Source: Iodidimonas sp. SYSU 1G8 (lineage in GTDB: Bacteria; Pseudomonadota; Alphaproteobacteria; SMXS01). From it: 64,000 bases of DNA. This document shows positions 43,179-51,519 of the stretch, in pieces. Each line of letters opens with the position of its first letter. Position 1 is the first letter of the stretch. A program made the translations under genes and the position numbers. The stretch spans positions 2,069,501-2,133,500 of the forward strand of contig NZ_JBBYXJ010000001.1 in the NCBI RefSeq assembly GCF_039655775.1, read 5' to 3'. The notes beneath the pieces are model-generated. The model searched no databases and was not told where the DNA came from. It saw nothing but the letters and a program-made list of their open reading frames with translations.

Positions 43179-44117
43179 CTACTTCAGGGCGAGCGGGTTG
43201 ACCGGCGAGCCGAAGCCGTTGGTGAACGGGATCGGCGGCGCCGACAAGAGGAAGCTGTACCGGCCATCCGCCGCGCAATCGGCGGCCAGCGCATCCAGAT
43301 TGAACATCTCGCCCAGCGGACACCCCATGTCGCGCAGGCACAGCATGTGGAACGCCAGCGGCATTTCCGAGGTGAGGCCCTCGGGCGACAGGATCTCGAC
43401 GCCCAGATTATCGGCGCAGACCGCCGCCAGCGAATGCTCATGCACCCATTCGGCGCAGACCGGGCTGAGGCCGGGCTGCACCCCCGCGAACGCGGCGCGG
43501 TCGCCCTCCACGGTAAAGCGCTGGATATGGCCGGTGCGGATGAGGACCACGTCGCCCTTCATCATGGTCACGCCCTGCGCCTCGCAGGCGGCATCGAGAT
43601 CGTCGATGGTGATGGCATAGTCGACAGGAAGCCGGTCGGTGCGCTTGAGCCGGAGAATGTCCAGCAGCACGCCGCGCGACATGATGCCCGGCGTCGCCAG
43701 ATGCTCGATGCCGAGCCGGGCCGCCCCTTTGGTGCTCAGCGTGTCGCAGGCCTTGCAGTTGTTGTAGAGCACGCCGTCATAGTGGACATGGCCCAGCGCG
43801 TCCCACTGGGTCGCGGCTTGCAGCGGCATGTGGATCACGTCGTCGGAATAACGGGCGCTCGGATGGGCCGGGTTCAGCGGCGTGAACAGGTCCGTCGCGT
43901 AGAGCTTGGGGTTGAACCGGCCGCCGGTGCCGGGCTGCGGGCCGTTACTGTCGAAATTCAGCCCCAGATTGAACAGCTTGCCGGACTGCACGGTCGCGGC
44001 GGCCGTCTTGAGCGTCTCCGGCCCGATGTGATTGAGCGTGCCGCGCTGATCGGCGTCGCCCCAGCGGCCCCAGTTGCGAAGTTTCTCGGCCAATCGATCG
44101 AAATCCGCGCGGCTCAT
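43179..44117 (-). CDS. cyclase family protein (kynurenine formamidase-like metal hydrolase)
   Basis: 312 residues of the cyclase family PF04199. The metal-site region reads TQWDALGHVHYDG, the form seen in the longer branch of the family in place of HxGTHxD. VVLIRTGHIQRF, AAVCADNLGVEIL and FHMLCLRDMGCPLGE are further conserved blocks. Members hydrolyse amides or lactones, for example N-formylkynurenine or isatin. The start at 44117 has GGGAGG upstream; a longer frame adds a non-family tail. It lies in a group with a SnoaL-like gene on the same strand and is probably part of a catabolic set; the substrate is unknown. Confidence 0.9.
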   Translation of the reverse strand: MSRADFDRLAEKLRNWGRWGDADQRGTLNHIGPETLKTAAATVQSGKLFNLGLNFDSNGPQPGTGGRFNPKLYATDLFTPLNPAHPSARYSDDVIHMPLQAATQWDALGHVHYDGVLYNNCKACDTLSTKGAARLGIEHLATPGIMSRGVLLDILRLKRTDRLPVDYAITIDDLDAACEAQGVTMMKGDVVLIRTGHIQRFTVEGDRAAFAGVQPGLSPVCAEWVHEHSLAAVCADNLGVEILSPEGLTSEMPLAFHMLCLRDMGCPLGEMFNLDALAADCAADGRYSFLLSAPPIPFTNGFGSPVNPLALK

Positions 44118-44235
44118 GCCATTCCCTCCCCATGGCGGAATGACAGGCCGGCGCAACGGCACCGGCCCCATCCCCGTGAAGGAAGGCTATACCGCCGGGA
44201 ACAGGCCGGCAATCACCGCCGGGCCGTGCGACCGA

Positions 44236-44661
44236 TCAGTCGGACTGGATGCGGGTGCCGCGCCGGACAAGGTGATGGCGGGCGATTTTCCATTCGCCGC
44301 CGATCCGCTTCATCTGCGTTTCGTACGTGGCCCAGAGAGTCAGCGTGGTATCGGGCTGGTCCTTCAGGTAATGGGTCGCCTGGACGTCGGTGCGGCATTC
44401 CGCCGTGTCACCGTCGATGGTGGCGAGCTGCGGGCCCAGCATGTGCTGGGTCGGGCCGAACCGGCCAAGCGCCTCGACCACATAGGCGGTCCAGGCATCG
44501 CCGCCATGATAGGGCTCGTCGGTGAAGCCGCTGACCACCGCGTCGTCGGCGAAGACCGACCGGTACAGCGCCAGATCGCGGTTGTCGCAGCCCTTGGCGT
44601 ATTTCAACATCACGTCCATCAGCGCCATGCGATCGGAGACATAGCTGGCGGTATCGGTCAT
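44236..44661 (-). CDS. SnoaL/NTF2-like protein
   Basis: 141 residues, SnoaL-like PF13577. DRMALMDVMLKYAKGCDNRD, YRSVFADDAVVSGF, then ATIDGDTAECRTDVQATHYL and RIGGEWKIARHHLVRRG give the full cone-shaped fold. GGGGAAG precedes the ATG at 44661. It lies upstream of the cyclase gene with a gap of 118 bases. The fold is used by dehydratases, isomerases and dioxygenase beta subunits. His and Asp residues are present in the cavity strands, but no specific activity can be assigned. Confidence 0.88.
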   Translation of the reverse strand: MTDTASYVSDRMALMDVMLKYAKGCDNRDLALYRSVFADDAVVSGFTDEPYHGGDAWTAYVVEALGRFGPTQHMLGPQLATIDGDTAECRTDVQATHYLKDQPDTTLTLWATYETQMKRIGGEWKIARHHLVRRGTRIQSD

Positions 44662-44885
44662 GGTCTTCCCCTGTTTCGTCCATGCGGTTTCTTGCCGAGG
44701 CCGTGAGCATATGGCCTCGCCCGCGCCGCATCCAGCACGTTTCAGGGGAAACGCCGACGAATTCAGCACCGGTGAATGTGGCATCTGTCGCGGATCGCCG
44801 ACACAGGATAGACTGGCCGGGAATCAAACGGGGTTCACGCCCGACGGGTATGAACGCACCGCACTAGGACAACGGGGATTCGATC

Positions 44886-45914
44886 ATGAGCGACAACAAA
44901 TATTACCGGCGCGTGGCCGAGTGGCCGAAATATCCCGACGACATGATCTTCGAGATGGGATCGGGCGTCACCGTCGACGATGACGGCATCATCTACCTGT
45001 TCACCCGCGACCTGGAGCATTGGGCCGCGCACCCGCTGGCCATGAGCGCCAAGATGGGCAAGAGCAGCGTCTCCATGTTCGACCGGGACGGCAACTATCT
45101 GGGCAAATGGGGCCCGTCCGACGAGCCGGGCTTCGCGCTGGGCGCGCACACCATCTATTTCATCGACGGCCACATCTGGACCGTCGACCGCGACGGCCAC
45201 ATGGTGAAGAAATACACCAAGGACGGCCAGCTGGTGCTGAGCCTGGGCACCTTGGGCAAGCCGGGCAACGAGCCCTATCTGTTCAACGGTCCGACCGGCG
45301 TCGAGGTGCAGAAGAACGGCAACATCGTCGTCACCGACGGGTACTGGAACGCCCGCATGATCTGGTACACGCCCGACGGCGAGTACATCAAGGAGATCGG
45401 CGGCTGGGGCGACGCGCCGGGCCAGTTCAATTCGCCGCACGCCGTGGCGCAAACGCCGGACGGGCGCCTGCTGGTGGTGGATTTCCGCGGCGGCGACATG
45501 CACGCCTACATGACCGTGCCCGGCCAGATCGCCGAGGAGCGCAAGGTGAAGGACCCGGACCGCAAGAGCCGGATCCAGGTCTTCGACCCGGAGGGCAACT
45601 TCCTCGAGGAATGGACCCACATCACGCCACTCTCGCTGCTGGTCAAGGGCAACCGCATCTATGCCAGCGATGAGTATCACGACCTGGTGGTGATGGATGC
45701 GACCACCTTCGAGATCCTGGAGCGGCACGAGAATCTGGCCATCTATATCCACCAGCTCGCGGTGGACGATCATGGCGACTTCTACACCGCCACCGTCTAT
45801 CCGGAACACAAGGGCGCCGCGCGCGGCCGCGAAGGGCCGTCGCACAATCGCTGGACCCGCGAGCCGGCCGACGATGCCGCGTCATCCCGTGCGCCGGTGT
45901 CCGAACACGCCTGA
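44886..45914 (+). CDS. NHL-repeat beta-propeller protein (amidating-lyase-like)
   Basis: 342 residues. About six NHL-type blades are seen: GSGVTVDDDGIIYLFTRD, SVSMFDRDGNYLGKWG, LFNGPTGVEVQKNGNIVVTD, FNSPHAVAQTPDGRLLVVD, RIQVFDPEGNFLEEW and HQLAVDDHGDFYTATVYPEH. The pattern matches bacterial proteins annotated as peptidyl-alpha-hydroxyglycine amidating-lyase-like. It has no signal peptide. The ribosome site is weak. Such propellers occur in catabolic clusters next to oxygenases and may be lactonases or scaffolds. It is 107 bases upstream of the ABM-type gene on the same strand. Confidence 0.87.
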   Translation: MSDNKYYRRVAEWPKYPDDMIFEMGSGVTVDDDGIIYLFTRDLEHWAAHPLAMSAKMGKSSVSMFDRDGNYLGKWGPSDEPGFALGAHTIYFIDGHIWTVDRDGHMVKKYTKDGQLVLSLGTLGKPGNEPYLFNGPTGVEVQKNGNIVVTDGYWNARMIWYTPDGEYIKEIGGWGDAPGQFNSPHAVAQTPDGRLLVVDFRGGDMHAYMTVPGQIAEERKVKDPDRKSRIQVFDPEGNFLEEWTHITPLSLLVKGNRIYASDEYHDLVVMDATTFEILERHENLAIYIHQLAVDDHGDFYTATVYPEHKGAARGREGPSHNRWTREPADDAASSRAPVSEHA

Positions 45915-46021
45915 ACTCAGACCCATCCGATCACGGCGGATCTCCGCGCAAAATGCTTGCGCGCGGGTCCGCCGCTCGCTTAATCCACCACACGAAACGA
46001 ACCGCTCGGGGAGCCCATTAC

Positions 46022-46378
46022 ATGCCGCAGGTCATCATTCACGCCCATATCGATTTCGCCGACGAGGCCACGCGCGACGAGGCCGTGCGCCAGACCGCGC
46101 CGATCCAGTGGAAGACGCGCACCGAGGAAGCGGGCTGCCTGGAATATTGCTTCGCCGCCGACCCGTGCGTGCCGACCCGCGTCACCATCCACGAGTTGTG
46201 GGAAGACCATGACTCGCTGCACGCCCACTTCGCCCACCACTATTACGATCAGATGCGCAAGGTGCTGGGCGCGCTGAAGCCGACCGGCTCGTGGAACCGC
46301 ATGTATGAAGTGGGACGCAACACGTCGGTGTATGAACCGGGCGGCGTGGTCCGCAAGAAGTTCTTCGAGGACGCCTGA
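46022..46378 (+). CDS. putative antibiotic biosynthesis monooxygenase (ABM) domain protein
   Basis: 118 residues, ABM fold (PF03992). VIIHAHIDFADEATRDEAVR is the first strand-helix, EAGCLEYCFAADP the second strand, and TIHELWEDHDSLHAHFAHHY the third strand and helix. ABM proteins are small cofactor-free oxygenases, quinol monooxygenases such as YgiN, or heme-degrading enzymes. GGGGAG lies eight to nine bases before the ATG. It ends at a hairpin shared with the convergent SDR gene. Substrate unknown; the context suggests ring oxidation. Confidence 0.88.
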   Translation: MPQVIIHAHIDFADEATRDEAVRQTAPIQWKTRTEEAGCLEYCFAADPCVPTRVTIHELWEDHDSLHAHFAHHYYDQMRKVLGALKPTGSWNRMYEVGRNTSVYEPGGVVRKKFFEDA

Positions 46379-46407
46379 TCGCCCAACGGGCGCTCGGCGC
46401 TCGGCCT

Positions 46408-46437
46408 GGCGCGTCACGGACCCGTCCATGACGCGCC
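46408..46437. terminator. hairpin between convergent genes
   Basis: A perfect 9-bp inverted repeat (GGCGCGTCA and TGACGCGCC, 12-base loop) lies between the stops of the ABM gene (46378) and the SDR gene (46453). There is no T tract, so it may work as a weak bidirectional terminator or protect mRNA ends. Confidence 0.55.
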
Positions 46438-46452
46438 GCCGGCATCCGATCC

Positions 46453-47232
46453 CTAAAGCGTCGAGTTGACCTGACCACCGTCGATCAGCACGTTCTGGCC
46501 GACGAAGTATCCCGCCTGCGCCGAGCACAGGAAGGCGCAGGCCTCGCCGAACTCGTAGGGCGAGCCGAGGCGTCGCGCCGGGATGGTGCTGACCATGCCC
46601 GCCATCACCTCGTCCTCGTCCTTGCCCTGCTGCGCCGCCATGGCGCGGACCGGCACGCGGATGCGGTCGGTGTCGAAGGCGCCGGGCAGCAAATTGTTGA
46701 TGGTGACGTTGTGTTCGGCCAGCTGCCGCGAAATACCGGCGACGAAACCGGTCAGGCCGGCGCGGGCGCCGTTGGACAGGCCGAGCGGCGCGATCGGCGA
46801 TTTCACCGCCGACGAGGTGATGTTGACGATGCGCCCGAACTTGCGGGCGATCATGGGATCGACCGTCGCCTTGATCAGCTCGATGGCGCTGAGCATGTTG
46901 GAATCGATGGCCGCGATCCAGTCGTCACGGGTCCAGTCGCGGAAATTGCCGGCTTTCGGGCCGCCGCAATTGTTCACCAGGATGTCCGGCTCGGGACAGG
47001 CGGCAAGAACCGCGGCGCGGCCCGCCTCGGTCGCCACGTCGGCGACCACGGCGGTGACGCTGGCGCCGGTTTCGGCGCGGATGGCCGCGGCGGTTTCCTG
47101 CAGCGCCTCTTCGCCGCGCGCCGAAATGGTCAGCACGACGCCTTCGCGCGCCAGCGAGAACGCGCACGCCCGGCCCAAGCCCTTCGAAGCCGCATTGACG
47201 ATCGCGGCACGGCCGCGGATGCCCAGATCCAT
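46453..47232 (-). CDS. SDR-family oxidoreductase lacking the usual catalytic Tyr/Lys
   Basis: 259 residues with a Rossmann fold. The cofactor loop is NAASKGLGRACAF, then VVADVATEAGR and LVNNCGGPKAGNF, and the catalytic Ser is in VNITSSAVKSP. Where the standard YxxxK appears, the sequence reads LGLSNGARAGLTGF, so the Tyr is missing and the Lys position is Arg. A known SDR subgroup shares this SNGARAGLTGF pattern. The C terminus INNLLPGAFDTDRIR and GQNVLIDGGQ is normal. The enzyme may use another residue or serve as a non-standard reductase. GGGGAGG precedes the start at 47232. Confidence 0.88.
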   Translation of the reverse strand: MDLGIRGRAAIVNAASKGLGRACAFSLAREGVVLTISARGEEALQETAAAIRAETGASVTAVVADVATEAGRAAVLAACPEPDILVNNCGGPKAGNFRDWTRDDWIAAIDSNMLSAIELIKATVDPMIARKFGRIVNITSSAVKSPIAPLGLSNGARAGLTGFVAGISRQLAEHNVTINNLLPGAFDTDRIRVPVRAMAAQQGKDEDEVMAGMVSTIPARRLGSPYEFGEACAFLCSAQAGYFVGQNVLIDGGQVNSTL

Positions 47233-47380
47233 TGAAAACCTCCCCTTGTGGATGTGACCGATCATCGGCCGATAGCCTGTCATATCGGGCAGTCCGCCAA
47301 GGCGCCAGCCGATACTTGTCCGGATTTGGCGGGAACAAAGCAGCGCTCCCTCCGGTTGTCTCACTAGACAGGAGGGTTCA

Positions 47381-47452
47381 ATGGCAAGACACGCGGCGCG
47401 CCGAAACGACCAGGCCAGGAAAATCGACACCGGTCGCGGCCAGCTTCGGTGA
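47381..47452 (+). CDS. 23-codon leader ORF coupled to the epimerase-membrane fusion gene
   Basis: It begins MARHAARRNDQARKID and ends GQLR; seven of 23 residues are Arg or Lys. The ATG at 47381 has a consensus AGGAGG five bases upstream. Its TGA overlaps the next ATG (TGATG at 47450-47454), and the large downstream gene has no ribosome site of its own. This suggests translation of the large protein depends on termination and restart at the leader. Whether the peptide itself has a role is unknown. Confidence 0.55.
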   Translation: MARHAARRNDQARKIDTGRGQLR

Positions 47453-49941
47453 TGGACAATCCCGCAAAGGACAAGCCGCTCGTCGTCATCACCGGCGCGG
47501 CGGGCAATATCGGCCGCTCGCTGGCCGCCGCTCTCGCGCAGGACTACCGGATCGTCGGGTTTGACCTGAAGGACAGCGGGACCGATTTCCCCCTGATCGA
47601 GGTCGACATCACCAAGGATGACTCCGTGCGCGCCGGGATGGACCGGCTGCGATCGGAACACGGCGACGCCATCGCGAGCGTGATTCATCTCGCGGCCTTC
47701 TTCGACTTCTCTGGCGAGGAGAAGCAGGCCTACAAGGCGGTCAACGTGGAGGGAACCCGCCGACTGCTGCGCGCGCTGCAGTCCTTCGAGGTCGAGCAGT
47801 TTCTTTATTCCGGCACCATGCTGGTGCACGCGCCCGGCGAACCGGGCGAGGTCATCGATGAAAGCCAGCCCATCGAGCCGGGTTGGGCCTATCCCAAATC
47901 CAAGGCCGAGACCGAGGACGTGATCCGCGCCGAACATGGCGCCATTCCCTATGTGCTGCTGCATCTCGCCGGCGTCTATGACGAAACCACGTCGGTGCCC
48001 ACCTTCGCGCACCAGATCGCGCGCATCTACGAACGGGATTTCCAGAGTCACCTCTATTCCGGCGCGACGGATGCCGGCCAAGCCATGCTCCACCGCGAGG
48101 ACATGATCGACGCCTTCGTGCGGACCGTGAACCGCCGGGAGAGCCTGCCGCCCGACGCGGTCATCCTGGTCGGCGAAAGCGAAACGCTGGGCTATGACGC
48201 GCTGCAGGACCGGCTGGGCGCGCTGATCCATGGCGAGGATGAATGGACCACCATCCGCGTTCCCGCGACGCTCGCCGCCGTCGGCGCCTGGGCGCAGGAC
48301 AAGGCCGAGCCGCTGGTGCCCGATGCCATCGATCAGGGAGAGCGGCCCTTCATCCAGCCTTTCATGACCCGGATGGCCAGCGACCATTACGCGCTGGACA
48401 CGCGCCGGGCGCAGGAATGGCTCGGCTGGCGGCCCAGACACAGCCTGGCGGAGACCCTGCCCGCCATGGTCGACACGCTCAAGCGCGACCCGGCCGCCTG
48501 GTACGCCGCGAACAAGGTGCCGGCGCCCGAATGGCTCAAGGACGCCGAGGACGAGGGGCAGGACCCGGAAGCCTTGCGCGTGCGGTACGAGACCGTCCTT
48601 CGGGCCGAGCACCGGTCCACCCGCTGGGTCCATTTCGTCAACATGGCGCTGGGCCTGTGGCTGCTCACCCAGCCGGTCATGGTGCAGGTGACCGAGCCGC
48701 TGCTGTTCTGGTCCGAGATCGCCTTGGGCGGCCTCGTCATCGTCTTCGCGACCCTGTCGCTGTCCTGGCGGATGGGCTGGGCGCGCTGGGTCTGCGCCGG
48801 CCTGGGCGCCCTGATCATGGCCATCCCCTTCGTGTTCTGGACGACCAATCCCGCGGCTTTCCTGTCGGATACACTGGTCGGCGCGTTGATCTTCGGTTTT
48901 GCCATCGGCACGCGGCCGGAAGTCGGCCCGACGCCGACGTCGGCGCTGCACGGGCCGGAAAAGCCTCCCGGCTGGGACTTCAACCCTTCAAGCTGGACGC
49001 AGCGCCTGCCCATCATCCTGTTCGCGCTGGTCGGCCTGCTGGTGTCGCGCTACCTGGCCGCCTATCAGCTCGGCCAGATCGACGGCGTCTGGGAACCGTT
49101 CTTCGCGGGCTCACCGGATGACCCGCAGAACGGCACCGAGGAGATCATCACCTCGAGCGTGTCCGAGGCCTGGCCCGTGCCCGACGCGGCCATCGGCGGC
49201 TATACCTACGCCCTCGAGATCCTGACCGGCATCGTCGGCACGCAGAAGCGGTGGCGGACCATGCCCTGGCTGGTGCTGCTGTTCGGCCTGATGATCGTGC
49301 CGCTGGGCGTGGTGTCGATCTTCTTCATCATCATCCAGCCCATCGTCATCGGCACCTGGGCGACCCTGACACTGCTGGCGGCGGCGGCCATGCTCATCCA
49401 GATTCCCTATGCTCTGGACGAGATTCTCGCCACCGTCCAGTTCATGCGCCGCCGCGTCCGGGCCGGCAAGTCGTGGCTGCGGGTCTTCCTGTTCGGCGAT
49501 ACCGACGAGGGCGCCTCCCAGCCCCGCGACGAATTCGACCAGGCGCCCGGCGCCGTGGTCCGCGACATGTTCGGCGGCGGGGTAGGATTGCCCTGGAACC
49601 TGGCCGTTGCCGGACTGATCGCGCTGTCGCTGCTGTTCACCCGCCTCACTTTTGGCGCCGGCGGCGCCATGGCCGACATGGACCATCTGATCGGCGCCCT
49701 GTCGCTGACGGTGATTTCCATCGCCGCCTCCGAGGTGGCCCGGCCGGTCCGTTACCTGCTGATCCCGCTGGGATTGGCGCTGATCGTGGCGGCGTTCGCC
49801 ACCGGCACGAGCGGCCTGCATCTGGTCGCCAGCCTCGTGGCCGGCGTGGCTCTGGGCGTCCTGAGCCTGCGGGGCGGGACCATCCACAACCATTATGGGG
49901 ACTGGCGCACCGGATCGCGTCCGGTGCGGACCGCCTCGTAA
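47452..49941 (+). CDS. NAD-dependent epimerase fused to SPW-repeat and polytopic membrane domains
   Basis: 829 residues. Residues about 8-310 form an extended SDR: VVITGAAGNIGRSLAAAL and AYPKSKAE (YxxxK). Residues about 388-480 are four hydrophobic helices with the SPW-repeat look (STRWVHFVNMALGLWLLTQP). Residues about 515-650 hold four to five helices reminiscent of a VKOR bundle, but the protein has a single Cys (WVCAGLG), so disulfide chemistry is excluded. The last part (713-800) has further helices (LPWNLAVAGLIALSLLF). Similar fusions are sometimes annotated as vitamin K epoxide reductase or SPW proteins. The membrane part may bind a quinone or lipid substrate for the epimerase (inference). 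Confidence 0.88.
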   Translation: MDNPAKDKPLVVITGAAGNIGRSLAAALAQDYRIVGFDLKDSGTDFPLIEVDITKDDSVRAGMDRLRSEHGDAIASVIHLAAFFDFSGEEKQAYKAVNVEGTRRLLRALQSFEVEQFLYSGTMLVHAPGEPGEVIDESQPIEPGWAYPKSKAETEDVIRAEHGAIPYVLLHLAGVYDETTSVPTFAHQIARIYERDFQSHLYSGATDAGQAMLHREDMIDAFVRTVNRRESLPPDAVILVGESETLGYDALQDRLGALIHGEDEWTTIRVPATLAAVGAWAQDKAEPLVPDAIDQGERPFIQPFMTRMASDHYALDTRRAQEWLGWRPRHSLAETLPAMVDTLKRDPAAWYAANKVPAPEWLKDAEDEGQDPEALRVRYETVLRAEHRSTRWVHFVNMALGLWLLTQPVMVQVTEPLLFWSEIALGGLVIVFATLSLSWRMGWARWVCAGLGALIMAIPFVFWTTNPAAFLSDTLVGALIFGFAIGTRPEVGPTPTSALHGPEKPPGWDFNPSSWTQRLPIILFALVGLLVSRYLAAYQLGQIDGVWEPFFAGSPDDPQNGTEEIITSSVSEAWPVPDAAIGGYTYALEILTGIVGTQKRWRTMPWLVLLFGLMIVPLGVVSIFFIIIQPIVIGTWATLTLLAAAAMLIQIPYALDEILATVQFMRRRVRAGKSWLRVFLFGDTDEGASQPRDEFDQAPGAVVRDMFGGGVGLPWNLAVAGLIALSLLFTRLTFGAGGAMADMDHLIGALSLTVISIAASEVARPVRYLLIPLGLALIVAAFATGTSGLHLVASLVAGVALGVLSLRGGTIHNHYGDWRTGSRPVRTAS

Positions 49942-50051
49942 ACCCGATAAAGAAGATGAATCATGAGCCCCACGTCCCCGAACGAACATGCTGCCACCAC
50001 GGGCAGCCTGCGCCAGGACATCGTGCTGGCGGTCGTCCTGCTGGTGCTACG

Positions 50052-51317
50052 TTAGGCGCGGTCGAAGCGCACGTGGATCTGTTTGAGCGCCCGGAGCCAG
50101 AAGCCCGGGATGTGGGTGTAATCATCCTTTTCCGGCACCGGCCTGAGGTTGTCCAGGCGATCGAGCAGCGCCGTCCATGCCAGGTTCTGCTCGAACCGGC
50201 TGAGCGCCGCGCCGGGGCAGATGTGCTCGCCGATGCCGAACGCCAGATGCGCCGCCGAGGCGCGGCGGTCCAGATCGGGCCGGTCCGGATCGGGATAACG
50301 CTCGGGATCGCGGTTGCCGGCGCCGTATCGGACATGAACCACGGCGCCTTTCGGAATGTCCACGCCGCGCAGGCACGTATCCTGGGCGGCGATGCGCATC
50401 AGGCCCTGGGTGGGCGATTCGATGCGTAGCGCCTCCTCGACGAAGATGCGGATCTTGGAGCGGTCGGCCTTCAGTTCCTCGTACACGTCCGGATAGCGGA
50501 ACAGCAGCCACATGCCGCTGGCCAGGGCGAAGGTGGTGGTCTCGTTGCCGCCGGTCAGCAGATGGTCGCTGATGCCGATCACCTCGGCATCGGTCAGCTT
50601 GCGGGTCTCGCCCGTCAGCGGATCGTCGTAATCGGTGGTCGCCAGATGGCTGATGACGTCGTCGGTCGGGTTGACCCGCTTCTTCTGCGCCGTCTCGTGG
50701 ATGTAGTGCTGGAATTCGATATGGGTGCGCACGCACTCCTTCTCTTCCTCCAGCGTCAGGCCGCGCGACCACGGCTTGACCCAAGCCGCCGACCAGCGCT
50801 TGAGCTGCGGCAGGTCGAGCCTGGGAAAGCCCAGCGCCTCGGCGATGATCGCCATGGGCAGCGGCTCGGCGAACTCGCGGATGAACTCGACCTCGCCCTT
50901 GTCGATCCAGCTGTCGATCAGCTCGTGGATGCGCGCATTGACCAGCGCCTCGCGCTTGCGCACCGCGGTCGCGGTGAAGAACGGGTCGATCAGCCCGCGG
51001 AACGAGCGGTGCTCGGGCAGATTGGTCGACAGCGGCATCAGCCGCGGCCAGCCTTCGCTATGGTATAGCGCCTGCGCCTCGGGATGCTGGATCAGCGTCT
51101 CCTGCGCCTCGGCCGAATAGTCGTTGGGAAAGCCGACGGGATCCTTCAGCACCCGGTCCAGATCGTCATATTTGGTGACGATGTACATGCCCAGATCAGC
51201 CATGTGATGGACCGGCGCGTCCCGGTGCAGCACCTCGTAGGCATCGAACCAGTTCTCCTGGACCTTCGGGTCCATGAAGTTGATTTCCTGCGGCGACGCG
51301 AACGGACATTTCGACAT
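50052..51317 (-). CDS. cytochrome P450
   Basis: 421 residues, bacterial class. The oxygen-binding I helix has LLTGGNETTTFALASG, the K helix ExxR is EEALRIES, and the heme Cys lies in AFGIGEHICPGAALSRFE. No membrane anchor, so soluble, needing ferredoxin and reductase from elsewhere. The ATG at 51317 follows AGGGAGGAAG; an ATG ten codons upstream adds a non-family tail. The divergent neighbour is an MFS transporter (202-base gap), a common pairing for uptake and oxidation of a substrate (inference). The protein belongs to a group acting on terpenoids, fatty acids or aromatics; the CYP family cannot be given without alignment. Confidence 0.94.
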   Translation of the reverse strand: MSKCPFASPQEINFMDPKVQENWFDAYEVLHRDAPVHHMADLGMYIVTKYDDLDRVLKDPVGFPNDYSAEAQETLIQHPEAQALYHSEGWPRLMPLSTNLPEHRSFRGLIDPFFTATAVRKREALVNARIHELIDSWIDKGEVEFIREFAEPLPMAIIAEALGFPRLDLPQLKRWSAAWVKPWSRGLTLEEEKECVRTHIEFQHYIHETAQKKRVNPTDDVISHLATTDYDDPLTGETRKLTDAEVIGISDHLLTGGNETTTFALASGMWLLFRYPDVYEELKADRSKIRIFVEEALRIESPTQGLMRIAAQDTCLRGVDIPKGAVVHVRYGAGNRDPERYPDPDRPDLDRRASAAHLAFGIGEHICPGAALSRFEQNLAWTALLDRLDNLRPVPEKDDYTHIPGFWLRALKQIHVRFDRA

Positions 51318-51519
51318 GGCGCTTCCTCCCTTGGTAGCTGCCGCCATCCTATCGTTCCCCCGGCGATGCGCGCCACGTGTTTCGGACGCGTGTCATACAA
51401 AAAATGCACGTGAGCAGAAAAAATACCGCGCAGCCTCGACGCGGCCCGCCAGACATGCGAGGCTTCGCTCCGGAGCCTTCACCTGACGCGGCGACACCGC
51501 GATCAGGGCTTGATGTGGC

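Noticed and set aside
44696-44719. 7-bp inverted repeat CGAGGCC/GGCCTCG in the gap before the NHL gene
   Set aside because: Short, GC-rich and without a T tract or placement near a promoter element; likely chance in DNA of this composition.
47452-49941. Annotation as a functional vitamin K epoxide reductase
   Set aside because: Only one Cys in the whole protein, so the CxxC redox centre is absent.
49963-50055. 30-codon frame after the epimerase fusion, hydrophobic at its end
   Set aside because: The ribosome site is weak (AGAAG), it overlaps the 3' end of the P450 gene, and it looks like a remnant; a real peptide cannot be excluded but is not supported.
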